This document shows positions 16,458-25,032 of a stretch of DNA of 64,000 bases, one piece after another (within the stretch, counting starts at the first letter, position 1; every line of letters starts with the position of its first letter). Source of the stretch: Zoogloeaceae bacterium. Its GTDB lineage: Bacteria > Pseudomonadota > Gammaproteobacteria > Burkholderiales > Rhodocyclaceae. Both the position numbers and the translations under genes were made by a program. The notes beneath the pieces were generated by a model. That model did no database searches. It saw nothing but the letters and a program-made list of their open reading frames with translations, and had not been told where the DNA came from. The stretch lies in NCBI GenBank assembly GCA_031287525.1, contig JAITSU010000066.1, positions 1 through 64,000 of the forward strand. The letters are read 5' to 3'.

Positions 16458-17575
16458 GCCGCCTGCAAAATGACGTCCGCCGCGCGGATGGGCAGCGAAT
16501 ACAAATCCGCCGTTTTTGCGTAGGCGAGCGCGTTCCGGCTCGCGGCGCGACGGTAGTCGGCATCGGTCAACATCCTGACGAGCGCCGTATTCAGGGTTTC
16601 CTGCGCGAAGGGGCTGGCAAGCGCTTCCCCCGCTTTAGCTTCGGCAATGTAATGGGCATAGCCGCATACGTCGGTCGTCAATACCGGCAAGCCGGAAACC
16701 AGCGCCTCCAGCAGCACTGTGCCGGTGTTTTCGTTGTAGGCGGGGTGAATCAGCACATCCGCGCCCAACAAAAAACGGGGAATGTCGTCGCGCCCTTTCA
16801 GGATGCTGACGCGCTCTGCCAGCCCCAGAGTTTGCGCCTGCGACAAAAAAGGTTTCGGGTTGTCCTGTCCGATGGTCATCAACCTGACTTGCGAACGTAA
16901 TTCATCCGGCAGCGCCGCCAGAGCGTTCAAACTGCGATCCAGACCTTTGGTTTTGAAGCCGGAACCGATTTGCAACACGAGCAGGTCGTCCGTTGCCAGA
17001 CCGAATTCGGCGCGGAATCCGGCGCGGATATCGTCGGCGTTTTCCGGGCGCAGGCGATCGGGCGCGACGCCCGGCGGCAGCAGGTGAAATCGCGCGGGCG
17101 GTGTACCGTAATGTTTGATGAACAAAGCTTGTTGCGTGGCGGAAATCATCAGAATTTCCGTATTTGCCGCTGGCGCGAACACGGCGCGTTCGTAGGCGGC
17201 AAAATGGCGGTAGCGGGCAAAGCGGCGGTAGAGCGGATTCCGCAGGGTTTGCGCCTTGTCCTCAAAGCAGGGGTCGGCGGCGTAATACACGTCGAGTCCC
17301 GGCATTTTGTTGAAGCCCACGACGCGCGTGACCGGCGCGCGGGCAAGGTCGGCAGCCACCCAGTCGGTGAATTTTTCATTGCGCCGATGATTGAAAAACG
17401 CCTGCACCGGCGCAATACGGACATCGAATCCGGCAGGAATTTCGCCCTGCCATGAGAGGGTGTAAACGCGAATGCCCGCGCCCCGCCGCTGGCATTCCAG
17501 GGCGATACGCAGGAAATCGCGTTGCAGTCCGCCGAAGGGAAAATACTTGTAGAGAATAAAAGCCAGCAAGGGCAT
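16454..17575 (-). CDS. waaG: LPS core glucosyltransferase, GT4 family
   Basis: Adds the first outer-core hexose to heptose II (family role). 373 residues; the N-terminal YKYFPFGGLQRDFLRIA is the WaaG signature. LVLQIGSGFKTKGLDRSL and the C-terminal HPAYNENTGTVLLEALVSG with conserved glutamates are GT4 donor-site features. It is the first gene of the operon, 11 bases after dsbA on the same strand, so it may share a transcript with argS-SPOR-dsbA. Confidence 0.92.
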   Translation of the reverse strand: MPLLAFILYKYFPFGGLQRDFLRIALECQRRGAGIRVYTLSWQGEIPAGFDVRIAPVQAFFNHRRNEKFTDWVAADLARAPVTRVVGFNKMPGLDVYYAADPCFEDKAQTLRNPLYRRFARYRHFAAYERAVFAPAANTEILMISATQQALFIKHYGTPPARFHLLPPGVAPDRLRPENADDIRAGFRAEFGLATDDLLVLQIGSGFKTKGLDRSLNALAALPDELRSQVRLMTIGQDNPKPFLSQAQTLGLAERVSILKGRDDIPRFLLGADVLIHPAYNENTGTVLLEALVSGLPVLTTDVCGYAHYIAEAKAGEALASPFAQETLNTALVRMLTDADYRRAASRNALAYAKTADLYSLPIRAADVILQAA

Positions 17576-17586
17576 CCCCCGCCGAC

Positions 17587-18213
17587 TTATTTCTTGCTTC
17601 TCTGGGCGCGTACCTGAGCAACCGTCAGATCGGTATTCTTCAACAATTCCTCGAAGGCGTTGCCCGACACCTTGTACAGCCCTTCGACCACCAGCGTGGG
17701 CACAACGTCGACCTGCATGGAGTCACGCAGTTGCTCCGCCTGATTCATCTTGCTCGCGACGGCGAAGGATTTCAGCAAATCGGCGAATTTCTGACCGTTA
17801 CCGCCTTGTTGTACGTACCAATCCACCACATTTCGGTCTGTGTAGAGTTGCTTCCTTTGTTTGTGCAGGGCGTCGAAAACGGCTTCATCCAGCCGCGCCA
17901 GATCGCCGCTGGCTTCCAGCGCGTAATACAGTTTGGCGAGGCTCTTCCAGGCGGCATTCCAGGCGACAGGGATGCGACGAAACGCGAGGTCGGCGGGTTG
18001 TCTTGCCGCCCATGCCTTGATGATGGGATTGAAGTCATTGCAATGACCGCAACCATAGGAGAAAAATTCGATGACCTCGATTTTGTCCGGGTTTTCTTTG
18101 AGATGCGAACGCGAGAGGCGCGTATAGGGCGCGGCGGGCGCGGAAAACGCGGCGCTTGCGGGCAACGCCAGCAAAGCGGCGGCGGCGGTCAGAAAATGAC
18201 GACGGTTTTGCAT
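17587..18213 (-). CDS. dsbA: Periplasmic thiol:disulfide interchange protein DsbA
   Basis: Introduces disulfides into secreted proteins. The signal peptide is clear (AAALLALPASAAFSAPA). The active site is C55-G-H-C58 (FFSYGCGHCND) and the cis-proline loop is VVPTLVVEG. Length 208 is usual. It follows the SPOR-domain gene as in many betaproteobacteria. Confidence 0.95.
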   Translation of the reverse strand: MQNRRHFLTAAAALLALPASAAFSAPAAPYTRLSRSHLKENPDKIEVIEFFSYGCGHCNDFNPIIKAWAARQPADLAFRRIPVAWNAAWKSLAKLYYALEASGDLARLDEAVFDALHKQRKQLYTDRNVVDWYVQQGGNGQKFADLLKSFAVASKMNQAEQLRDSMQVDVVPTLVVEGLYKVSGNAFEELLKNTDLTVAQVRAQRSKK

Positions 18214-18218
18214 GGGGA

Positions 18219-18800
18219 TTACTCCTTGTTGACAAGAATGGTTTCCACACCGGATTTCGCCAATTCGGCGCGGATGCGGCTGATTTCGCCCGTGCTGGCA
18301 TAAGGCCCCAGACGCAGACGATAAAAGGTTCTGTCCTGCACCATCACCTGTTGCACATTGGCTTCGTAGCCATTCATGGCGAGCGTGGCTTTGAGATTGT
18401 CGGCTTCCTGCGGATTGCTGAATGAACCGGCTTGCAGGAAATGCGGCGTTCCCGACGCAGTAGCGGCAGGGGCATTGGCAGATGCGGCGGTAGCGGGCGC
18501 GGTAGCAACCGTCGCGGCAGTTGTGTCAGGCGCCGCTCCCGGCACGGCTTCCGCCTTGCCGGGCAGAATGTCGTAGAACTGGAAGCGTTTGTCATCGGGT
18601 ATCGGGTCGCCGGGTTTGCCGGGCAGCGCCACGGGCGGCTGGTCGCCCGCCGCGTTTTCCATATGCGTCGCCTTGTCGACGAAGGGAATCGGCGAATTGT
18701 TCATGTACCAAACCACGCCAGCGGCGATCACCACGCCCAACACCAGCCCGACAAACATGCCGACCAGCGTACCGCCGCGCGAATAATGCGTTACTTTCAT
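18219..18800 (-). CDS. SPOR-domain protein, FtsN-like
   Basis: 193 residues. One N-terminal membrane segment (about 13-33), a proline/alanine/threonine-rich periplasmic linker and a C-terminal SPOR domain (about 118-190; FLQAGSFSNPQEADNL, RTFYRLRLGPY). SPOR domains bind denuded septal peptidoglycan. Its place between argS and dsbA supports a cell-division role like that of FtsN. Confidence 0.88.
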   Translation of the reverse strand: MKVTHYSRGGTLVGMFVGLVLGVVIAAGVVWYMNNSPIPFVDKATHMENAAGDQPPVALPGKPGDPIPDDKRFQFYDILPGKAEAVPGAAPDTTAATVATAPATAASANAPAATASGTPHFLQAGSFSNPQEADNLKATLAMNGYEANVQQVMVQDRTFYRLRLGPYASTGEISRIRAELAKSGVETILVNKE

Positions 18801-18811
18801 AAAAACTCCTC

Positions 18812-20581
18812 TTACATGCTCTCCGGGCAGGATACACCCAACAGTTTCATGCCATTCAAAATCACCTGCCGCACCGCGCCCGCCAGCGCCAGACGCGCCA
18901 GTTTCAGGCTCTCGTCATCAACGTCCAGCATCCGCTCGGCGTTATACCAGGCGTGGAAAGCGGCCGCCAAATCTTTCAGATAAAAGGCGACCTGATGCGG
19001 CGCGAATTCACGCGCGGCGGCTTCGATGACTTCGGGGAATTCCGCCAGTTTCGCCGCCAGCGCCAATTCACGCTCGCCTGTCAGCGCGTCCGTTTCCACC
19101 TGCGCCAGAAGGCTCGCGTCGCCATCCCATTTCTTCAACACCGAAGCGATACGGGCGTGGGCGTACTGAATGTAATACACCGGATTTTCACTGCTCTGAC
19201 GCTTTGCCAGATCGAGGTCAAAATCCAGATGCTGGTCGGCCTTACGCAGCACGTAGAAAAAGCGGCAAGCGTCGTTACCGACATCGCTTCGCAACTGGCG
19301 CAGGGTGACATACTCGCCGGAACGGGTGGACATCGAAACCTTCTGCCCCTCACGGTACAACACCGCGAATTGCACCAGCGACACGTCGAGTTTGTCCGCG
19401 TCCAGCCCCAATGCCGTCAATGCGCCCTTCACCCGTGGAATATAGCCGTGGTGGTCAGCGCCCCAGATGTTGATGAGGCGGTCAAAGCCGCGCTCATATT
19501 TGTTCAGGTGATAGGCGATGTCGGAGGCGAAATAGGTGTAGATGCCATTTTCGCGCTGCACCACGCGGTCTTTCTCGTCGCCGAAGGCGGTGGATTTGAA
19601 CCATTTCGCGCCATCCTGCACATACAGATGACCGGCTTTTTCCAGACGTTCGACGCAACGGGCGACCAGTCCGGTATCGAACAGCGACTTTTCCGAAAAC
19701 CAGACATCGAACTGCACGCCGAATTCTTCCAGATCGCCGCGCCCGTCGGCAAGCTGCTCGGACAGCACATGCTGATGCACCGCCATCCAGTCTTCGCCCA
19801 GCAGCCGCTTGCCGCTGGCAATCAAGGCATCCAGATGTTTTTCGCGCTGCTCTTTGGCTTCGTCGTCGGCAAGCGCGGAATCGGGCAAGCCCGGCGTATC
19901 CGCCAGCACATCCTTCGCCTCGCGCAGATAACGATCGCCGCGCACAGCCCGCAACTGCTCCGCCATCACGCGCACATACTCACCCTGATAGCCGTTGGGC
20001 GGGAAGGCGATGCCCGTGACGCCGGAGCGTTCCAGATAGCGCAGCCAGGTCGACACCGCCAGAATATCCATCTGGCGACCGGCGTCATTCACATAATATT
20101 CACGGGTGACATCCCACCCGGCAAAGGCGAGCAGACTGGCAAGCGACGCGCCATACGCCGCGCCGCGCCCATGCCCGACATGCAAGGGACCCGTCGGATT
20201 GGCGGAAACATATTCCAGCAACACTTTCTGCCCGCCCCCGACAGACGCGCGCCCGTAAGCCGCGCCCTCCGCCAGCACACGCCTGACGACCTCCGTCTTG
20301 GCGGTGGCGTCGAGCGTGAAATTGATGAAGCCCGCGCCAGCGATTTCCGCTTTCGCCACCAACGGCGAAACCGGCAATTCCGCCAGCAGACGGGCGGCGA
20401 GTTCGCGCGGATTTTTCTTCAGAAGACGCGCAAGCTGCATCGCCAGATTGCTGGCAAAGTCGCCATGCCCCGCGTCGCGCGGGCGTTCCAGCAGGATGGG
20501 CGTATCGGCGGCCTCCGGCGCGACGCTGTGGAGCGCGCGGGAAAGCAAGGCAGTCAATTCGGTACGGGGGTCAAGAGGCAT
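18812..20581 (-). CDS. argS: Arginyl-tRNA synthetase
   Basis: Charges tRNA-Arg. The class I HIGH motif is HVGHGRG near 130; SANPTGPLHVGH is family-typical. The KMSKS region reads KVSMSTRSGEYVTL. The C-terminal anticodon-binding domain ends with a methionine-rich KLLGVSCPESM. The length of 589 matches the family. It heads the argS-SPOR-dsbA-waaG run. Confidence 0.96.
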   Translation of the reverse strand: MPLDPRTELTALLSRALHSVAPEAADTPILLERPRDAGHGDFASNLAMQLARLLKKNPRELAARLLAELPVSPLVAKAEIAGAGFINFTLDATAKTEVVRRVLAEGAAYGRASVGGGQKVLLEYVSANPTGPLHVGHGRGAAYGASLASLLAFAGWDVTREYYVNDAGRQMDILAVSTWLRYLERSGVTGIAFPPNGYQGEYVRVMAEQLRAVRGDRYLREAKDVLADTPGLPDSALADDEAKEQREKHLDALIASGKRLLGEDWMAVHQHVLSEQLADGRGDLEEFGVQFDVWFSEKSLFDTGLVARCVERLEKAGHLYVQDGAKWFKSTAFGDEKDRVVQRENGIYTYFASDIAYHLNKYERGFDRLINIWGADHHGYIPRVKGALTALGLDADKLDVSLVQFAVLYREGQKVSMSTRSGEYVTLRQLRSDVGNDACRFFYVLRKADQHLDFDLDLAKRQSSENPVYYIQYAHARIASVLKKWDGDASLLAQVETDALTGERELALAAKLAEFPEVIEAAAREFAPHQVAFYLKDLAAAFHAWYNAERMLDVDDESLKLARLALAGAVRQVILNGMKLLGVSCPESM

Positions 20582-20959
20582 AAATCTCTGGCAGAAAATG
20601 GGAAAGGGGGGAAATTATACCCGCGAACGCCGCCATCCGAACCGGACTTTCGCCTACCCGGAATATCCCCCCCAAATCACCGAAACCCCCACCCGCCACC
20701 AGAGGTGATTCGTCGATTTGGGTGGGGCGAGAAAAAGCAAGAATCTTCCATGAACCGCACGGCAAGCAGCGTTTTACCCTGGTTAAACTTGCGATAATGC
20801 CATAAGGCTTCCAACGTCATGCAAGTGCTAACCGCAGTGGCGATACGCGCCACTTTCGGCAGATACCCGCGACAAATCAATAATGATTACATATTCATAC
20901 AATGTTGATACAAATTGACGGTTACACTACGACCTCATTTTTTCCCGGAGCGGATTGTG
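20582..20959. other. Divergent intergenic region between argS and the ferric-reductase-like gene
   Basis: About 380 bases without a supported gene. The right end is AT-rich; CAATAATGATTACATATTC at 20878-20896 is a weak match to a Fur box, which would suit the downstream oxidoreductase. Confidence 0.35.
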
Positions 20960-22294
20960 ATGAAACACATCAAATCAACCTATGCCGTTTTAATAATCGG
21001 TCTGACACTTCTCTGGCTCTTTGCCGAGCAACCCTGGGCGCAGACCTACACCCTGTTTACTTTTCGTTCAGCGTTCATTAACTACACCGGCATTATCGCG
21101 ATGGGCGCGATGAGCCTGGGGATGATGCTGGCGCTGCGTCCGGTCTTCGTGGAACCGCTGTTGGGCGGGCTGGATAAAAGTTACCGCCTGCATAAATGGC
21201 TGGGCGTGACCGCGCTTGTCATCGGCATCGTGCATTGGTTGTGGGCGACGGGCTTCAAATGGGCGGTGGGCTGGGGCTGGCTCACACGTCCCGCGCGCGG
21301 CGCGCGTCCGCCCGCTGACGGCTTTTTCATGCAATTTGTGCAGGACTATCACAAACTGGGCGAACAGTTTGGCGAATGGGCGTCCTACCTCGCTGCCATC
21401 CTGATTGTGCTGGCGTTGGTAAAACGCTTTCCCTATCGCTATTTTTTCAGCACCCACCGCTTGCTCGCGCTCACCTATCTGGCATTGGTATTTCATAGCG
21501 TGGTGCTCATCAAGTTTGGTTACTGGCAAAACGCCGTCGCATGGGTGATGGCGCTGTTGATGGTCGGCGGCACGGTGGGCGCCATTGCGAGCCTCACCCG
21601 CAGAATCGGCATCCAGCGCCGCGCGCTTGGCACGGTTGAGACGCTGGAACACAACCAAAACAACCAGACCCTGCGCGTGGATATTCGCCTCGCCCGCGAC
21701 CGCTGGGAAGGTCACGCCGCCGGACAGTTCGCTTTCGTCACCTTTGGCGACGGCGAAGGCGCGCACCCTTTCACAATTTCGTCGGCATGGAAAAAAGACG
21801 GCTTATTGAGTTTTCATATCAAGGAATTGGGCGATTACACCGCCCGCCTCCCCGCCACCCTCAAAACAGGCGACGGCGCGACCGTCGAAGGGCCTTATGG
21901 CTGCTTCCGTTTCGAGAGCGATAAACCGCGCCAAATCTGGGTTGCGGGCGGCATCGGCATCACGCCCTTCATCGCCCGACTGGAAGAACTCGCGCACCAC
22001 AACAAAACGGGCGACGCGGTAGATTTGTTTTACAGCGCGCAAAAACTGGACGAAACTTCCGTCGCCCGGTTGCGCCAACTCACAGAAGCCTCCGGCGTAA
22101 CGCTGCACCTGATTGACAGCGAACGCGACGGCAAACTCGACGCCGCGCGTCTTTCTGAAACCGTGCCCACATGGAAAGACGCCTCGCTCTGGTTCTGCGG
22201 CCCGGCAGGGTTTGGGCATAGCCTGCGCCAGGGCTTGGCGGCGCGCGGGTTTCAGGTAAAACACTTCCATCAGGAATTGTTCGATATGCGGTGA
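20960..22294 (+). CDS. Ferric-reductase-like transmembrane flavin/NAD(P) oxidoreductase
   Basis: 444 residues from the ATG at 20960 (GGAG upstream). Six or so membrane segments cover about 5-215; HKWLGVTALVIGIVHW and STHRLLAL supply haem-type histidines. The cytoplasmic part is FNR-like: HPFTISSA binds flavin, GGIGITPFIAR and FCGPAGFG bind NAD(P)H. Family members move electrons across the membrane, often to ferric iron. No subunit genes are next to it, and the physiological acceptor is not evident. Confidence 0.85.
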   Translation: MKHIKSTYAVLIIGLTLLWLFAEQPWAQTYTLFTFRSAFINYTGIIAMGAMSLGMMLALRPVFVEPLLGGLDKSYRLHKWLGVTALVIGIVHWLWATGFKWAVGWGWLTRPARGARPPADGFFMQFVQDYHKLGEQFGEWASYLAAILIVLALVKRFPYRYFFSTHRLLALTYLALVFHSVVLIKFGYWQNAVAWVMALLMVGGTVGAIASLTRRIGIQRRALGTVETLEHNQNNQTLRVDIRLARDRWEGHAAGQFAFVTFGDGEGAHPFTISSAWKKDGLLSFHIKELGDYTARLPATLKTGDGATVEGPYGCFRFESDKPRQIWVAGGIGITPFIARLEELAHHNKTGDAVDLFYSAQKLDETSVARLRQLTEASGVTLHLIDSERDGKLDAARLSETVPTWKDASLWFCGPAGFGHSLRQGLAARGFQVKHFHQELFDMR

Positions 22295-22340
22295 GGCGGT
22301 ATCTTGCTCTCCGCTTGATATGACATTTTGGAGATTCACC

Positions 22341-22799
22341 ATGAACAGAAATCAATCCCTGATTGCCCTTTTCGCCGTCGCGTCCCTGTTGGCGGGTTGC
22401 GCCTCAAACCTGGGGGGCGACGCCTATTCGCGCGACGAAGCGCGGCGGGAAATGCGGATTGAATTCGCTACCGTCGACAGCGTGCGAACTGTGCAAATCG
22501 AAGGCACGAAAACCGCAGTCGGCTCTGTTGCCGGCGCTGCCATCGGCGGCGTTGCCGGGAGTTCCATAGGCGGCGGCGGTAAAAGCTCTACCGTCGGCGC
22601 GGTCGTGGGCGCGGTGGTCGGCGGTGTTGCCGGTAGCGCCGTCGAAGAAGTCGCCACCCGCAGACAGGGCATAGAAATCACCCTCAAACTCGACAACGGC
22701 GAATACCGCGCCATCGTGCAGCAAGACGAAGGCGAAAATTTCCAGCCGGGCGAACGGGTCAGACTGATCAAGGGCAGCGCGACGCGGGTCGCGCGCTGA
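22341..22799 (+). CDS. SlyB-like glycine-zipper outer-membrane lipoprotein
   Basis: 152 residues from the ATG at 22341, with GGAGA upstream. The lipobox is LLAGC (Cys near residue 20). A glycine-zipper region (about 60-105, GSVAGAAIGGVAGSSIGGGG) is followed by a beta-strand domain ending GERVRLIKGSATRV. Such lipoproteins stabilise the outer membrane under stress. It has its own terminator. Confidence 0.85.
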   Translation: MNRNQSLIALFAVASLLAGCASNLGGDAYSRDEARREMRIEFATVDSVRTVQIEGTKTAVGSVAGAAIGGVAGSSIGGGGKSSTVGAVVGAVVGGVAGSAVEEVATRRQGIEITLKLDNGEYRAIVQQDEGENFQPGERVRLIKGSATRVAR

Positions 22800-22800
22800 A

Positions 22801-22826
22801 AAAACCGGACAAGCGTCCGGTTTTTC
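22801..22826 (+). terminator. Intrinsic terminator after the glycine-zipper lipoprotein
   Basis: AAACCGGAC and GTCCGGTTT form a stem with a 4-base loop, followed by a T-run. Confidence 0.85.
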
Positions 22827-22834
22827 GGGTTATT

Positions 22835-22860
22835 GCAGGGACGGATCGCGCCGTCCCTGC
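22835..22860. repeat. Short perfect palindrome GCAGGGACGG...CCGTCCCTGC
   Basis: A 10-bp stem with a 6-base loop between convergent genes, just before the amt stop on the other strand. It could stop amt transcription, although the T-run is poor. Confidence 0.55.
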
Positions 22861-22868
22861 CGCATGAA

Positions 22869-24290
22869 TTACAGGTTGTACGCTTTCTCGCTGTGTTCGG
22901 ACTGGTCAAGACCAACCGATTCGGTTTCCGCGTCGACGCGCAGACCGATGGTGAGGTCAATGAGTTTCAGGATAATCCAGCTCACCACGAAGCCGTAGAC
23001 GATGGTGAAGATCACGCCCTTGAATTGGGCAATGACTTGCGTGGACATCACGACATCTTCCGTGCCGCCGAAGGCGGGAACGCAGAGGACGCCGGTGAGG
23101 ATGGCGCCAACCATGCCGCCGACGCCGTGCAAGCCGAACACGTCCAGCGTATCGTCGTAGCCGAATTTGCGCTTGACGACCGAAACGAAGAAGAAGCAGA
23201 CCGCGCCGGTCATCAGACCGATGATGATCGCCCCGACAGGCCCGACGAAGGCGCAGCCCGGCGTGATGCCGACCAGACCGGCGAGCGCGCCGGAAGCCAG
23301 TCCCAAGGCGCTGGGACGACCGTTTTTAATCCACTCCACCATCATCCAGCCGAGCACGCCGGTACAGGCGCCGATTTGGGTATTCAGCATCGCCATGCCC
23401 GCCGTGCCGTTGACCGCGACCGCCGAGCCGACGTTGAAGCCGAACCAGCCCAGCCAGACGAAGCCCGCGCCAACCAGACAGATGGTGAGGTTATGCGGCG
23501 GCATCGGGTGTTGCAGGTAGCCCTTGCGCCTGCCGATGACCAGACAGGCGGCGAGCGCGGCGATACCGGAATTGATGTGCACCGCCGTGCCGCCCGCGAA
23601 GTCGAGCACACCCCAATTCGCCATCAGCGAACCGGGGCCGCCCCAGACCATGTGCGAAACGGGGGCATAGACGAAGGTGAACCAGAGCGCCAGAAACAGA
23701 ATGGCGCTGACGAACTTCATCCGTTCGGCAAAGCCCCCCGCGATGATGGCTGGCGTGATGATGGCAAAAGACATCAGGAAGGTAATCAGCACCGATTCCG
23801 GCATCCCGCCCACGACGCTATCCGGCGTCAGATGCGCGAGGAACAATGCGCCCGTGCCGCCGATAAAACTATGCAGATTGAAAACGCCTTCCTCCATGCC
23901 GGTGGTATCGGTCGCGATGCTGTAACCGAACACAATCCAGAGAATTGAAACCACGCCCGCCGTGGCGAAAAACTGCGAAAACACGGAGAGCACGTTTTTG
24001 GCGTTGACCATGCCCGCATAAAACATGGCGAGTCCGGGAATGCACATCATGATGACCAGGGCGGAAGCCGTCATCATCCAGGCGGTCGTGCCGGTATCAA
24101 GCGCTTCGGGCGCGGCGGCGGGTTCTTCGGTGGAAGTCGCCGTGTCCGTTGCGGGTACGGCAATACTGACGGCATCAACGGCGGCGGCGGTCACTTCGCC
24201 TGCGCCGCCCACGCCAACTTCATCGGCGAGCGCGACGCCGCCAAAACAGACGCCCCAGGAGAGGGCAAGCGCGGTGAACAGTTTTTTCAT
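22869..24290 (-). CDS. amtB: Ammonium transporter
   Basis: 473 residues with a cleavable signal (WGVCFGGVALADE), a linker rich in Ala/Thr/Glu and eleven membrane helices. AWMMTASALVIMMCIPGLAMFYAG opens the channel domain (given here only as its start at about residue 68). The conserved pore residues include FGGTAVH-like FAGGTAVHINSG and GLHGVGG. The C-terminal tail (GLDQSEHSEKAYNL) is the usual GlnK contact. It is transcribed with glnK. Confidence 0.95.
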   Translation of the reverse strand: MKKLFTALALSWGVCFGGVALADEVGVGGAGEVTAAAVDAVSIAVPATDTATSTEEPAAAPEALDTGTTAWMMTASALVIMMCIPGLAMFYAGMVNAKNVLSVFSQFFATAGVVSILWIVFGYSIATDTTGMEEGVFNLHSFIGGTGALFLAHLTPDSVVGGMPESVLITFLMSFAIITPAIIAGGFAERMKFVSAILFLALWFTFVYAPVSHMVWGGPGSLMANWGVLDFAGGTAVHINSGIAALAACLVIGRRKGYLQHPMPPHNLTICLVGAGFVWLGWFGFNVGSAVAVNGTAGMAMLNTQIGACTGVLGWMMVEWIKNGRPSALGLASGALAGLVGITPGCAFVGPVGAIIIGLMTGAVCFFFVSVVKRKFGYDDTLDVFGLHGVGGMVGAILTGVLCVPAFGGTEDVVMSTQVIAQFKGVIFTIVYGFVVSWIILKLIDLTIGLRVDAETESVGLDQSEHSEKAYNL

Positions 24291-24305
24291 GGCTGATCTT
24301 CCTTT

Positions 24306-24668
<363 letters not shown>

Positions 24669-24711
24669 TCACAAATGCTGAAAAGAAACTTTTTTGCTTG
24701 CGATGCAACCA

Positions 24712-24728
24712 AGCAATAGCCATTCCAG
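24712..24728 (-). promoter_or_regulatory. Sigma-54 promoter of glnK-amtB
   Basis: On the minus strand CTGGAATGGCTATTGCT has GG and GC separated by 10 bases and matches the YTGG...TTGCW consensus. It lies about 70 bases before the glnK start. TGCACTGATTGGGGGCG at 24791-24807 is a plausible NtrC site at enhancer distance. Confidence 0.7.
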
Positions 24729-24831
24729 TTTTATTTATTGTTTGGAATCAGTCGGATAGGGATTTTCTGGCGCAGTTTTTGGCGTGGGAATGCACTGATT
24801 GGGGGCGTGAGGCACGATTCTGGGGTTCGGG

Positions 24832-24910
24832 CATCAGGCATCAGGAGACAGAAGACAGGGGACAGCAATTTGTGGCGGCGCAGCCGCCGGAAACCCTGGT
24901 TGTCCCTGTG
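24832..24910. repeat. GACAG heptad element with GGCGGC core hairpin
   Basis: GGAGACAGAAGACAGGGGACAG is followed by a core (24865-24893) nearly identical to that in the rlmD-deaD element read on the minus strand, then TTGTCCCTGTG as the opposite end. It lies upstream of the predicted NtrC site. Confidence 0.7.
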
Positions 24911-24974
24911 AAAGCGTGCTTGAGGATTGGCGCGGACGACGGAGAACACCGCGCTCAACCGTAATAAGCAATAT

Positions 24975-25007
24975 AAAAAAGCCGCCAGCTTGACGCTGAC
25001 GGCTTTT
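24975..25007 (-). terminator. Intrinsic terminator after the ETF operon
   Basis: On the minus strand AAAAGCCGTCAGC and GCTGGCGGCTTTTTT form a stem with a short loop and T-run, 25 bases after the ETF-QO stop. Confidence 0.85.
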
Positions 25008-25032
25008 GGTGGAACGAGGTGATGTTAAAAAG

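Noticed and set aside
18953..20797. A 614-residue open frame on the plus strand
   Set aside because: Antisense shadow of argS, produced by GC-rich codon bias.
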